DNA of 64,000 bases from Candidatus Cloacimonadota bacterium (GTDB lineage: Bacteria; Cloacimonadota; Cloacimonadia; Cloacimonadales; Cloacimonadaceae). A model generated the notes under the pieces. The model did not search any database. It was not told the origin of the DNA and saw only the letters and a program-made list of their open reading frames with translations. Of the stretch, positions 24,343-33,542 are shown one piece after another. The DNA lies in contig JAAYEF010000011.1 in NCBI GenBank assembly GCA_012728875.1, forward strand, positions 62,001-126,000, read 5' to 3'. Both the position numbers and the translations under genes were made by a program. The stretch's first letter is position 1. Every line of letters begins with the position of its first letter.

Positions 24343-27300
24343 AGATCGCCCAATCTTCCGTAAACGCACCGGTGACCACCATCATGGTGGCGCTGATTGT
24401 GATCATTTTGGGAGGAATCGCGCTCAGCAGGCTGCCCATCGACGCCATGCCAGACGTCACTTCGCCCACTTTGAGCATTTCCACCAGCTATTCCAAAGCC
24501 AGCCCGCTGGTGATGGAAGAACTGATCACCAGACCCATCGAAGAGGCTGTGAGCGCCGTGGCGGGTGTGCAGGAGATTTCCTCCCGCTCATCCGAAGGTT
24601 CCAGCAGCGTGCAGGTTTATTTTGCCTGGGGAACCGATCTCGATGCCGCTTCCAACGACATCCGGGACCGCCTGGACCGCATCATTGGACGCCTGCCGGA
24701 AGGGGCAACCCGGCCTTCCCTGAGAAAATTTGACCTGGCAGCCATGCCCGTGGTGATGATGGGCGTGGTGAGCGAACTGGACCCCGTTAGCCTGAGAGGC
24801 TTGATAGACAACGAGATAGCCTATCGGCTTGAGCGCGTGAACGGAGTGGCGAGTGTGAACGTTTGGGGCGGACAAACCAGAGAGATTTCCATCAACGTGG
24901 ATCCCCAAAAAATCAGCGCGCTGGGGCTTTCCATGGATCAAATCATCACCCGCATCAAGGCCGCAAACATCAATAAACCCACCGGCACAAACTACCGCGG
25001 AAACTACCAAATCACGGTGAGGGTTCCCGGTGTGTTTGAAAACTTGGAGGAATTGGAACGCACAGTGGTGGCTCAGCGCGGTTCGAGCGTGATCGCCCTG
25101 GGCGATATTGCCACCATCGAAGACGGAACCACAAAGGTGAACAGCGTAGTCCGCATCAACGGCGAGCCCGGCATTCAGATTTCGGTGAACAAACAGTCTG
25201 GGACAAACACCGTGCGAGTTGCCAAAGGCGTGTTGCGCGAAGTGGAAAACATCAACCGCAGCATCTCCCGCGTGAAGGTGGTGCCCCTGGTGGATCAATC
25301 CGTCTATATCAGCCGCGCCATCAGCAACGTCACCAGCAGCGTGATCATCGGTGGTGTTTTGGCGGTTCTGATCCTGCTTTTCTTTTTGAGAAACATCAAA
25401 AGCACGATGGTGATTTCCACCGCCATTCCCATCTCGATCATGGCAACCTTTGGCCTGCTCTATTTTTCCGGATTTACGCTGAATCTGATGACGATCGGCG
25501 CTTTGGCACTGGGGGTGGGTCAGCTTGTGGACAACTCCATCGTGGTCTTGGAAAACATTTTCCGCCATCGTGAGCTGGGAAAAGGACCCAAGGAAGCTGC
25601 CATCGTGGGCGCCGGAGAGGTCACTTCGCCTGTGATTGCAAGCACTCTGACATCGGTGGTGGTGTTTTTGCCGCTGATCTTCATGAAGGGAATGACGGGC
25701 TTGATGTATCGCCAACTGGGCTTCGTGGTGGTTTTTGCGCTATTGTGTTCTTTGGTTACAGCGCTCACCATCGTTCCCATGCTTTCCAGCAAACTGCTTG
25801 AGGTGAGCAGCGAACCCAAGGGACGCAAAGACAGCCTGCGCTGCAGGATCTACCATGCCACGGGCAGATTTTTGACCGGGATGGAAAAAGTTTATGCCAA
25901 AGTGCTTGCCTGGGTGATGAAAAAACGCCGTGTTACTGTGTTGATCGCGGCTGGAGCCATGCTTGGTGCGATTGTTTTGGCGATGTTCATCGGTTCGGAA
26001 CTGATGCCGGAAGCCGACGAAGGCGAAATCCGGGTGAACCTGGATATGGAAGCCGGCACCAGGCTGGAAGTGGTGGACGAAAAGATGAAGGAACTGGAAC
26101 AGCGGATGCAGGGCATAGACGAGATTGTGAACGTGATCACCCAAGCTGGCAGCGGAGGCTGGGCTTCAGGCTCGAACACCGGTTCCATGCGCTTGAGGCT
26201 TTTGGGACGTTCCGAGCGCCGGCGCAGTGATGAAGACATTGCCAATGATCTTCGCAGACGCTTTTCAGGCATTCCCGGAGCCAGAATCCGGGTTCGCACT
26301 GCCTCCAGCAGCCAAATGACGCGCTTTATGGGCGGAGGAAGCAGGCTTTCCATCCAAATCCGGGGTCATGACCTGGATGAATCCTACCGCATTGCAAACA
26401 GCGTGCAAAAATCGATCGAAGGAATCCGGGGCATCACAGACACGAACCTGAGCCGCACAGCGGGAGCTCCGGAAGATTTGATCATTATTGATCGCAACAA
26501 GGCTGCCGACCTGGGACTCACCGTTCAGCAGATCGCACAGGTTTTGGAAACGGCTCTTTCGGGTTCCAGCGCGGGAGAATTTGTGGAAGCCGGGCGCGAG
26601 TATCCCATGACTTTGAGGGTGAAGGACGCAGACCAGCTTCCCATCAATCGTTTGCTGGATTTGAGCGTGGTGAACCCCGCCGGGGCACCGGTCATGCTGA
26701 GAAACGTGGTGAGGGTGGAAAGCAGCCAAAGCTCCACCGTGATTGAAAGGCTGAACCAGGAAAGGGTGATCGAAATCAATGCCAACCACAGCGGACGGAA
26801 CCTGAGCGCCGTGGTGAAGGACATACAGGCGGAACTGGATAAGATTCCGCTGCCTTTGGGCTATAGCCTGGAAATTGGCGGAGACTACAAACAGCAGCAG
26901 GAATCGTTTCAAGAGCTTCTCATGGGCTTGATTCTGGCGATAGTTTTGATCTACATGGTGATGGCAAGTCAGTTTGAATCCTTTAAACACCCGCTGGTGG
27001 TGATGTTCACGGTGCCCTTTGCCTTCATCGGCGTGGCTTTGATCCTGTTTTTGAGCGGCACCACTTTCAACATCCAAAGCTATCTGGGCATCATCATGCT
27101 GGCGGGTATCGTGGTGAACAACTCCATCCTTTTGGTGGACACCACAAACAAACTGCGCCGCGTGGATGGGATGGAACTGGGCGAGGCGATCAAGACCGCT
27201 GGTCAGCAGAGGCTGAGACCGATCTTGATGACTGCCATTTCCACCGTTTTGGGCTTGCTTCCGCTGGCATTGGGCTTGGCGGAAGGCGGCGAAACCCAGG

Positions 27301-27428
27301 CTCCCCTTGGTAGAGCAGTGGTGGGAGGACTTTTGGTTTCCACCCTGGTGTCGCTGCTCCTGATTCCGGTGATCTATTCCTGGTTTGAAGGAGGCAGGAA
27401 AAAGATCAGCCTTTCAAAGAAGGCTTGA
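24339..27428 (+). CDS. RND efflux transporter (HAE1/AcrB-type)
   Basis: A 1029-aa inner-membrane proton-driven pump of the AcrB family. It opens SSVNAPVTTIMVALIVIILGG, with TM1 and GIALSRLPIDAMPDVTSP, SSSVQVYFAWGTD and MDQIITRIKAANIN in the porter domain. TM4 reads GQLVDNSIVVLENIFRHRE, where the usual paired Asp is Asp-Asn. GSELMPEADEGEIRV begins the second half, and a C-terminal helix block contains YMVMASQFESFKHPLVVMFTVP and GIVVNNSILLVDTTN, both family signatures. The substrate is unknown; hydrophobic compounds are more likely than metals given the family branch. It is translationally coupled to the adaptor and followed by a terminator. Confidence 0.96.
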   Translation: MKIAQSSVNAPVTTIMVALIVIILGGIALSRLPIDAMPDVTSPTLSISTSYSKASPLVMEELITRPIEEAVSAVAGVQEISSRSSEGSSSVQVYFAWGTDLDAASNDIRDRLDRIIGRLPEGATRPSLRKFDLAAMPVVMMGVVSELDPVSLRGLIDNEIAYRLERVNGVASVNVWGGQTREISINVDPQKISALGLSMDQIITRIKAANINKPTGTNYRGNYQITVRVPGVFENLEELERTVVAQRGSSVIALGDIATIEDGTTKVNSVVRINGEPGIQISVNKQSGTNTVRVAKGVLREVENINRSISRVKVVPLVDQSVYISRAISNVTSSVIIGGVLAVLILLFFLRNIKSTMVISTAIPISIMATFGLLYFSGFTLNLMTIGALALGVGQLVDNSIVVLENIFRHRELGKGPKEAAIVGAGEVTSPVIASTLTSVVVFLPLIFMKGMTGLMYRQLGFVVVFALLCSLVTALTIVPMLSSKLLEVSSEPKGRKDSLRCRIYHATGRFLTGMEKVYAKVLAWVMKKRRVTVLIAAGAMLGAIVLAMFIGSELMPEADEGEIRVNLDMEAGTRLEVVDEKMKELEQRMQGIDEIVNVITQAGSGGWASGSNTGSMRLRLLGRSERRRSDEDIANDLRRRFSGIPGARIRVRTASSSQMTRFMGGGSRLSIQIRGHDLDESYRIANSVQKSIEGIRGITDTNLSRTAGAPEDLIIIDRNKAADLGLTVQQIAQVLETALSGSSAGEFVEAGREYPMTLRVKDADQLPINRLLDLSVVNPAGAPVMLRNVVRVESSQSSTVIERLNQERVIEINANHSGRNLSAVVKDIQAELDKIPLPLGYSLEIGGDYKQQQESFQELLMGLILAIVLIYMVMASQFESFKHPLVVMFTVPFAFIGVALILFLSGTTFNIQSYLGIIMLAGIVVNNSILLVDTTNKLRRVDGMELGEAIKTAGQQRLRPILMTAISTVLGLLPLALGLAEGGETQAPLGRAVVGGLLVSTLVSLLLIPVIYSWFEGGRKKISLSKKA

Positions 27429-27446
27429 GCCAATCTGTATTGAGGA

Positions 27447-27492
27447 TGCGAGGTTCAGGAAGGAAAAACCAGCCTGCCTCGCATTTTTTTAT
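27447..27492 (+). terminator. Rho-independent terminator of the RND operon
   Basis: ATGCGAGG (27447-27454) pairs with CCTCGCAT (27478-27485), with an inner CAGG/CCTG pair, followed by TTTTTTT. Confidence 0.88.
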
Positions 27493-27606
27493 GAGTTTTA
27501 TGATTGGAGGGCGCGTCTGATAAATATTCAAGCTATTTTGACTCTAAATTATCCTATGGTCGAGCCTTCACTGACTCAATCAAGAAAATTTCGGGGGGAT
27601 GCGTGA
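27493..27606. other. Short non-coding gap before leader element
   Basis: Composition becomes AT-rich here. No gene or clear signal is seen. It marks the left edge of the second AT-rich island. Confidence 0.3.
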
Positions 27607-27762
27607 TCTGATGGAAAAGAACTTGACATGGATTAACAAGATGAAAACAATGCAATTGGTCGTTTGGCCATACATAGATTGTGAGTAAAGAGGGATAGCA
27701 GATGCCCTCAAACAACGAGAGAAACAATGAGTTGGATTTTACACCAACATTTGGGAATCAAC
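27607..27762 (+). repeat. Leader element copy 2 (promoter plus conserved hairpins)
   Basis: Second copy of the 156-bp element at 10741. TTGACA at 27623-27628, 17-bp spacer, AACAAT at 27646-27651; hairpins GAGGG/CCCTC (about 27690-27709) and GTTGG/CCAAC (about 27730-27748). The 25-codon frame (27611-27688) is intact, with one replacement (Asn to Lys) and a silent Pro codon change relative to copy 1. The element ends 24 bp before the true start of the beta-propeller gene. Confidence 0.8.
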
Positions 27763-27786
27763 ATGAATTGCTCTCTTGAGGAAACA

Positions 27787-29403
27787 ATGAGATTAGTTAT
27801 TGTCATGGTAGCGGTGATAATGTGCATTACATTACAGTTAAGTGCCATTGATCACTTGGAGCTAATGAACACCCTGTACGGAGAGTTCAATGGCTCCTGG
27901 TTTGGAGAACGGGTGGTCTCAATGGATTACAATGGCGATGGTTACGATGATGTGATTGTTTCCGCCCCCTATTGGAATCCCAATGGTGTGTACAATAGCA
28001 CGCAATGTTGGGGGAAAATCTACTTCTATTGGGGCGGCCCGAATATGGACAATGTCCCGGATTTCGTGATGGAGGGAACGCAGAATTGGGAACTATCTCC
28101 GGCTGGACCCTATAATGGAGGTGACATCAATGGCGATGGGATCGATGATCTGGTAATCACCCTGCCTGTAGATCCGGCTTGTGTAATTGCTGTATACTAC
28201 GGAACAGCCAATCCCACCGGGGTGCCTGACTTGACCATCACTATACCTTATGAGGTAGATGATTATATAAGATCTAGGCCGCTTGGCGACATCAATGGAG
28301 ACGGCCGGGATGATTTGGTGATACACTGCCCGCTTTGGGGTTACCCCTACATCCAAAGATTAATAATCTGGACCGGTAACGATGCCCCATTTGTAACCCT
28401 TGTGGATGCAGTGAATGGCTTAGTTGCCAATACTGCAATTGGGGTTGGAGATGTAACTGGCGACGGCTTGGATGATTACCTCCTCCAGTATGGTATTCCA
28501 GGAGGAACAAACATGAACAGCAGGATAGTCTTGTATTATGGAAGCACGAATTTTCCACAAGTAGATAGCCTGGTGATATCGGAAAACACTAATCGTATAA
28601 CCACAAGAAATGCAAGTCCATTAGGCGACTTGAACAACGATGGATTTGCGGATTTTGAGTCTTATGTGGGTAAAGTGTGGTTTGGCGGGACAGATTTAAC
28701 GCCCAATAACGACTTTGAATTATCCTACAACGATCCCTACCATGAATGGTTCAACCCGGCCCGTAATGTTGGCAACCCATTCATATATGGTGATCTGAAC
28801 GGAGACGGTTATGACGACGTGATCGGATCGACTCATCAAATCAACTATTACCAGGGAGAGGTTGGCATCTGGGTGGGAGGACCCAACATGGATGGGTTAA
28901 TTGACTTGTACCTATACCCGCCAAGTGATTATGGAACCAGGAATTTTGGATATGCCAAGGCTGCGGGAGACTTTAACGGAGATGGACTGTGCGACCTTGC
29001 GATTTCAGCTCCCTATTGGGGACAAGGACCGAATTACAATACCACAGGACGAGTGTTTATCTATTCTGGCAATGCGGCACTGTCAGACACGATGGTTATG
29101 ATCGATGATCCAGTTGAGGTTAAACCTGGCTGGGAACTGAATGTTTATCCTAATCCTCTGCGAGCTACAGATAATATTAATGTAACTTTAACTGGCCCAG
29201 GCAATAAGAAATACCTGCCGAGTAGCTTGGAATTGTATAATCTACGAGGAGAAAAGGTCAGCAGTGTCGGACATATCGGGGAAGTGCTAAACGGGACAAC
29301 CCTCACTATACCTGTCCCCAATATAGCAAATGGTTTATATATTCTAAGGGTTGTGCATAACAATAATACTGCCACGACCAAGAAAATCTGTATACTAAAA
29401 TAG
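27787..29403 (+). CDS. Secreted FG-GAP beta-propeller protein with sorting domain
   Basis: A 538-aa exported protein. I chose ATG 27787 (MRLVIVMVAVIMCITLQLSA) because TTGAGGAAAC lies just upstream and it gives a normal signal peptide. The upstream ATG at 27727 lies inside the repeated leader. Seven integrin-type FG-GAP repeats carry Ca-binding loops such as DYNGDGYDDVIVSAPYW, DINGDGIDDLVI, DINGDGRDDLVI, DVTGDGLDDYLL, DLNNDGFADF, DLNGDGYDDVIGS and DFNGDGLCDLAIS, predicting a seven-bladed propeller. The tail (NVYPNPLRATDNINVTL ... ANGLYILRVV ... KKICILK) is a variant sorting domain. Likely a cell-surface ligand-binding protein. It is a paralogue of the gene that follows. Confidence 0.88.
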   Translation: MRLVIVMVAVIMCITLQLSAIDHLELMNTLYGEFNGSWFGERVVSMDYNGDGYDDVIVSAPYWNPNGVYNSTQCWGKIYFYWGGPNMDNVPDFVMEGTQNWELSPAGPYNGGDINGDGIDDLVITLPVDPACVIAVYYGTANPTGVPDLTITIPYEVDDYIRSRPLGDINGDGRDDLVIHCPLWGYPYIQRLIIWTGNDAPFVTLVDAVNGLVANTAIGVGDVTGDGLDDYLLQYGIPGGTNMNSRIVLYYGSTNFPQVDSLVISENTNRITTRNASPLGDLNNDGFADFESYVGKVWFGGTDLTPNNDFELSYNDPYHEWFNPARNVGNPFIYGDLNGDGYDDVIGSTHQINYYQGEVGIWVGGPNMDGLIDLYLYPPSDYGTRNFGYAKAAGDFNGDGLCDLAISAPYWGQGPNYNTTGRVFIYSGNAALSDTMVMIDDPVEVKPGWELNVYPNPLRATDNINVTLTGPGNKKYLPSSLELYNLRGEKVSSVGHIGEVLNGTTLTIPVPNIANGLYILRVVHNNNTATTKKICILK

Positions 29404-29411
29404 GAGGAACC

Positions 29412-29478
29412 ATGAAAAAACTTGTTTAGCTGCTTCATAACAGTGCCTTGCGTATTGGCACAAACAACTAAACCCTAA
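29412..29478 (+). pseudogene. Remnant of a signal-peptide-bearing gene
   Basis: AGGAGG (29402-29407) precedes ATG AAA AAA CTT GTT TAG, giving a five-codon frame. Shifted by one frame the text continues FSCFITVPCVLAQTTKP and then stops at 29476-29478. MKKL plus this stretch makes a standard signal peptide with a cleavage site at VLA/Q. I read it as the frameshifted stub of a deleted secreted-protein gene. A five-residue leader peptide is the alternative. Confidence 0.45.
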
Positions 29479-29492
29479 CAAGGGAGGATCAA

Positions 29493-31142
29493 ATGAAACA
29501 CAGTGTATTATTATTGACCCTTGTGCTGTCTTTACTTAGCATTACAGGTCTTATCCGCGCCCAAAACAGCATGGAGCTAATACTATCAATCCAGGGTGCG
29601 CATGAAAATGCAGGGATTGGATATTACAAAGCAGCTATCGATTTCAACGGAGATGGTTATGACGATCTGATTATGTATCAAAACAGGAATTTTGATACTC
29701 ATGAACCAGGTAAGTTACTCTGCTACTTTGGCGGTCCCGAGTTTGATGGAATACCAGATTTGGAGTGCCAGGGTGAATTCTGGGATCAAGGTCCGGGATT
29801 ATCGCTATTGTCCGGTGACTTTAATGGTGATGGATATGGAGACCTTGTTGAGCGTGTGTTCATTGCTGAAGACCCCCTGCAAATGGGTCTCAGGTTCTAT
29901 TTTGGTGGTCCTGGTGCAGATTTGGAGCCTGATCTCATTATCCCGCTGGCATCACTGGGGGATCCTTTGGCTCCTTCTTTATGTGAACTTATCATAGAGG
30001 AAAACATCGGCGACATTAACAACGATGGATGTGACGATATCATAGCTTTGCATATCACTCCGGATTCTCCTCGAGTTTGGAGTGTTGTGGTTCTCTTTGG
30101 TGGCACCTACCATACCGAGACGGTGTTGGAAAATTTTATCGAGGGCTCCGTTATTAATGTTTCAGCTGTTGGTGATGTAAATGGAGATGGAATTGATGAT
30201 TTTGTGATTGGTTACAAACCTCTATTTAATCCCAACGATTTCTCATTAACACTTTATTATGGTAACGATGGATACTTTGACCCTTCAGACAAGGTTGTCC
30301 TCTATGATGACTCCACAGAACCTTATAACAATTATCCCTTTGCCTTTGGCATAGGTGATTTTAATGGAGATGGCTATGATGATTATTTAAGTTTTTGGGT
30401 TGACACACCGGCCATTGATTATGGCTTTAAAATCAAGCTAGGTTCCTCAACCCTTCCAGAGTCTCCGGAACTAAACATTGATATGACTCCTTGGACAGAA
30501 CTAATTGGTGTATGGTATCAAGAAGTAAGCTTTGGAGATTTCAATGGCGATGGCTACAGTGATATGATAACTTCCGATCATGAATCAGGCTTTTGGAAAG
30601 GAGCGGCGGGCCTCTGGCTGGGCGGACCAAATCCCAACGGTGTGTTGGATCTTCGCATTACTCCTCCCAACCCATATTCAAATTATCAGTTTGGCTGGGG
30701 GCGGCCGACCGTGGGAGATTTTAACGGTGATGGATATGATGATGTGGCTTTTTGTGCTCCCCAGAGTTCACATGGCACCACTAATTATAGAGGCTGGGTG
30801 TATATATATGCCGGCAATGCCCAGCTTACAGATACAACGGTGGCAAATGATGAAAATGTAATACAGGCTACGCTACCCCGATTAAACATATTTCCCAATC
30901 CCGCGGATAAAAATCTGCATCAATGGAATTACTATTTGGAGGGGGATTTGCCCTCAGGTGTAAAGAACAGCAGAATTGACATCTACAATATCCGAGGGCA
31001 ACTAATAACGTCATTTCCTATTGCCAATCCGGAAAGCAAACAAGGAACATTTGGCAAGTTAACCCTTGCACCTGGTCTTTATATAGCTTCCTTTGTTTCC
31101 GGAGAACAAAAAGTGGCAGCAACAAAATTCATAATTAAATGA
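29493..31142 (+). CDS. Secreted FG-GAP beta-propeller protein with sorting domain (second paralogue)
   Basis: A 549-aa exported protein with signal peptide MKHSVLLLTLVLSLLSITG ending IRAQ. It has seven FG-GAP/calcium loops: DFNGDGYDDLIM, DFNGDGYGDLVE, DINNDGCDDIIA, DVNGDGIDDFVI, DFNGDGYDDYLS, DFNGDGYSDMIT, DFNGDGYDDVAF. Repeat number and spacing match the upstream neighbour, so the two are a tandem duplication that has diverged. The C-terminal domain (NIFPNPADKNLHQW ... IDIYNIRGQ ... APGLYIASF ... TKFIIK) is a divergent sorting domain. A strong ribosome-binding site, GGGAGGATC, lies just upstream. The gene is AT-rich like the rest of this island. The ligand is unknown. Confidence 0.87.
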   Translation: MKHSVLLLTLVLSLLSITGLIRAQNSMELILSIQGAHENAGIGYYKAAIDFNGDGYDDLIMYQNRNFDTHEPGKLLCYFGGPEFDGIPDLECQGEFWDQGPGLSLLSGDFNGDGYGDLVERVFIAEDPLQMGLRFYFGGPGADLEPDLIIPLASLGDPLAPSLCELIIEENIGDINNDGCDDIIALHITPDSPRVWSVVVLFGGTYHTETVLENFIEGSVINVSAVGDVNGDGIDDFVIGYKPLFNPNDFSLTLYYGNDGYFDPSDKVVLYDDSTEPYNNYPFAFGIGDFNGDGYDDYLSFWVDTPAIDYGFKIKLGSSTLPESPELNIDMTPWTELIGVWYQEVSFGDFNGDGYSDMITSDHESGFWKGAAGLWLGGPNPNGVLDLRITPPNPYSNYQFGWGRPTVGDFNGDGYDDVAFCAPQSSHGTTNYRGWVYIYAGNAQLTDTTVANDENVIQATLPRLNIFPNPADKNLHQWNYYLEGDLPSGVKNSRIDIYNIRGQLITSFPIANPESKQGTFGKLTLAPGLYIASFVSGEQKVAATKFIIK

Positions 31143-31153
31143 AGGAGTCCAAC

Positions 31154-31279
31154 ATGAAATCACATCGTTTAATCTTTGTTCTCACCCTACTGCTTAGCTG
31201 GCAAAGCGGCATTTTTGCTTACCACTCAGATAATTTTCTACCCGCAATAATTGAACTAGGATCTTTTTTGGATTTTTAG
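31154..31279 (+). pseudogene. Truncated secreted-protein gene at island edge
   Basis: AAGGAG (31142-31147) precedes an ATG frame of 41 codons. Residues 1-22 are a full signal peptide (MKSHRLIFVLTLLLSWQSGI, then FA), followed by YHSDNFLPAIIELGSFLDF and TAG. The frame stops where GC-rich minus-strand sequence begins, and its stop overlaps the stop of ugd by four bases. It looks like the 5' end of a third propeller-type gene cut off by a rearrangement. Confidence 0.5.
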
Positions 31280-32601
31280 GAGCTGCGGCCGATGGAATGG
31301 TAGGTGAAGCCCAGCTCCTTCATTTCAACCGGGTCATATTGGTTGCGGCCGTCGAAGATGAGGGCTTGCCTGAGGGAGTTTTTAATCTTTTCAAAATCCG
31401 GATGGCGGAATTGGGGCCATTCCGTGATCAAAAGCAGAGCATCGGCGCCGGCTAAAACTTCGTATTGATCCTTTCCGTATGAGAGCCCTGCCCTTGTGCC
31501 AAAGGCGCGTTTGGCCTCATCCATGGCGACGGGGTCGTAGGCTTGAACCTCGGCGCCGGCTTCCAAAAGAGCGTTGATCAGCACGCGGGAAGGCGCTTCT
31601 CGCATATCGTCGGTGCGAGGCTTGAACGCAAGACCCCACACGGCAAATACGAGGCCTTCGATCTTATTTTCAAAGTGCTGGTTCACCTTGTCCATCAAAA
31701 CCCATTTCTGGCGCTCATTAATAGCTTCAACTGCTTCCGGGATGCGGGCTTGCAGACCGCTTTGGTGATACATCTGGATGAGGGCGCGAACGTCCTTGGG
31801 AAAGCAGGACCCGCCATAACCCACGCCGGGATAGATGAATTGGTAGCCGATGCGGCTGTCGCTGCCGATGCCGTTGCGAACTTCGGCAATGTCTGCACCC
31901 AGGGCTTCGCAGAGATGGGAAAGCTCGTTCATGAAAGAGATCTTGGTGGCAAGCATGGCGTTGGCGGCATATTTTGTCATCTCAGCGGAGCGGGTTCCCA
32001 TCAGGAGTATGCGTTCGCGGCTGCGGTGGAAGGGTTTGTATAGCTCGTGGATGATTCCAGCCGCCTTGGGATTGTCGGCTCCGATCACGACCCTGTCCGG
32101 GCTCATAAAGTCATCAATCGCAGCGCCTTCCTTCAAAAATTCAGGGTTTGATACCACATCGAAGTCCACCTTGACGCCCAGTTTTTCCTGTTCGGCGCGA
32201 ATGGTTTGCGCCACCAGGTCTGCAGTGCCCACAGGAACGGTGGATTTGTTCACCACCACGGTGTATTTTTTCATGTGGCACGCGATGTCTTTCGCCACAG
32301 CCAAAACGTATTGGAGATCGGCGGAGCCATCTTCATCGGGCGGGGTGCCCACAGCGATGAACACAGCTTCCGAAGCTTGGACTGCCGCGGCGATGTCCAT
32401 GGTGAAACTCAAGCGGTTTTCAGTGCGGTTGCGCTGCACCAATTCCTGAAGACCGGGTTCAAAGATGGGAATGCGGTTTTGGTTCAGCATTTCGATTTTG
32501 GCGCTGTCGTTGTCAACGCAGATCACGCGGTTGCCCATATCGGCAAAACAGGCTCCGCTTACGAGGCCCACATAACCGGATCCAATCATCGCGATATTCA
32601 T
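31276..32601 (-). CDS. ugd: UDP-glucose 6-dehydrogenase family protein
   Basis: A 441-aa nucleotide-sugar dehydrogenase that oxidises UDP-glucose (or a UDP/GDP-sugar relative) to the uronate with two NAD. It has the N-terminal NAD fold MIGSGYVGLVSGACFADMG, then AVGTPPDEDGSADL, NKSTVPVGTAD, VVSNPEFLKEGAAIDDFM, MTKYAANAMLATKISFMNEL, the catalytic Cys in YGGSCFPKDVRAL, and AVWGLAFKPRTDDMREAPS with a C-terminal PVEMKELGF ... IGR. Length is typical. Its start overlaps the stop of the upstream epimerase gene (ATGA), so both belong to one polysaccharide-precursor operon. The operon stops abruptly at the AT-rich island. Confidence 0.94.
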   Translation of the reverse strand: MNIAMIGSGYVGLVSGACFADMGNRVICVDNDSAKIEMLNQNRIPIFEPGLQELVQRNRTENRLSFTMDIAAAVQASEAVFIAVGTPPDEDGSADLQYVLAVAKDIACHMKKYTVVVNKSTVPVGTADLVAQTIRAEQEKLGVKVDFDVVSNPEFLKEGAAIDDFMSPDRVVIGADNPKAAGIIHELYKPFHRSRERILLMGTRSAEMTKYAANAMLATKISFMNELSHLCEALGADIAEVRNGIGSDSRIGYQFIYPGVGYGGSCFPKDVRALIQMYHQSGLQARIPEAVEAINERQKWVLMDKVNQHFENKIEGLVFAVWGLAFKPRTDDMREAPSRVLINALLEAGAEVQAYDPVAMDEAKRAFGTRAGLSYGKDQYEVLAGADALLLITEWPQFRHPDFEKIKNSLRQALIFDGRNQYDPVEMKELGFTYHSIGRSS

Positions 32602-33539
32602 TTGTCGCTTCCTTTGTGTTTAAAAAATTCGATGGTTTCCTTCACCCCGTCTTCCAGCGAATAGAGCGGACTCCAGCCCAGTTCGCGAAAAGCTTTGGAA
32701 ATGTTCAACATGGAGCGGCGGAGGTCACCTTGGCGTGCTGGACCACAGTTGGGCTTGATCTTTTTGCCAAGCTGCCACAAAATGGTGCGATAAAGATGCA
32801 GGGTGGTGGTTTCAATGCAGGTGCCGATGTTGAAGGCATCGTTGTCGCCTTCCTCCAAAACAGCCAGGTTGGCTCGCACCACGTCCTTCACATAAACGTA
32901 GTCGCGAATCATGCCGTCGGGTTCATCTGGGTAGGTGTAAAGGTCTGGAGTTTCATCGCGCAAGAGCTTTTCCACAAAAATGGAAACCACGCCGGCTTCG
33001 CCTTCAGCCATCTGGCGCGGTCCGAAAACATTGGCATAGCGGAGCACAGTGTAGTTCAAACCATATTGGTGTTGGTAAAAATGGAGGTAATGCTCTCCGG
33101 CATATTTGTTTATGGCATAAACAGAAAGCGGCTGGGGAGGATAATTTTCGGTGGTGGGATACTCCTTTGCTTCGCCGTAAATGGCTCCACCGGAAGAGAT
33201 AAAGATGATTTTCTTAACCTGATGCTTCACACAGGCTTGCAGAACATTGATAAGTCCCAGGATGTTAACATCTGCATCCTGCCTGGGGTCGCTGATGGAG
33301 CGAGGCACGCTGATCTGAGCGGCGTGGTGGTTCACAAGATCGGGTTTTTCACGTTCAAAGATGGCATCCAGGGATTCATCACGGATGTCTTTTTCGTAAA
33401 AGATCACCCGGGAATCAAGGTTCCCCCGCCTTCCGGAAGAAAGATTGTCCACCACCACAACCCTATGCCCCGCTTTAAGATAAGCGTCTGCAACATGAGA
33501 GCCGATAAAGCCGGCGCCACCGGTGATCAGAATAGTCAC
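32598..33539 (-). CDS. NAD-dependent nucleotide-sugar epimerase (UDP-glucose 4-epimerase family)
   Basis: A 313-aa extended SDR of the GalE/WbpP group. Motifs: ILITGGAGFIGSHVADAYL (NAD site), VVVDNLSSGRRGNLD, HHAAQISVPRSISDP, the catalytic Ser in FISSGGAIYGE, the YxxxK motif in YAINKYAGEHYL, RYANVFGPRQ, RDYVYVKDVVRANL and FNIGTCIETT. UDP-glucose/UDP-galactose 4-epimerisation, or the GlcNAc/uronate equivalent, is expected. It follows the NusG-like gene by 3 bp and overlaps ugd by four bases, so precursors for surface polysaccharide are the likely product. Confidence 0.92.
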   Translation of the reverse strand: MTILITGGAGFIGSHVADAYLKAGHRVVVVDNLSSGRRGNLDSRVIFYEKDIRDESLDAIFEREKPDLVNHHAAQISVPRSISDPRQDADVNILGLINVLQACVKHQVKKIIFISSGGAIYGEAKEYPTTENYPPQPLSVYAINKYAGEHYLHFYQHQYGLNYTVLRYANVFGPRQMAEGEAGVVSIFVEKLLRDETPDLYTYPDEPDGMIRDYVYVKDVVRANLAVLEEGDNDAFNIGTCIETTTLHLYRTILWQLGKKIKPNCGPARQGDLRRSMLNISKAFRELGWSPLYSLEDGVKETIEFFKHKGSDK

Positions 33540-33542
33540 TTC

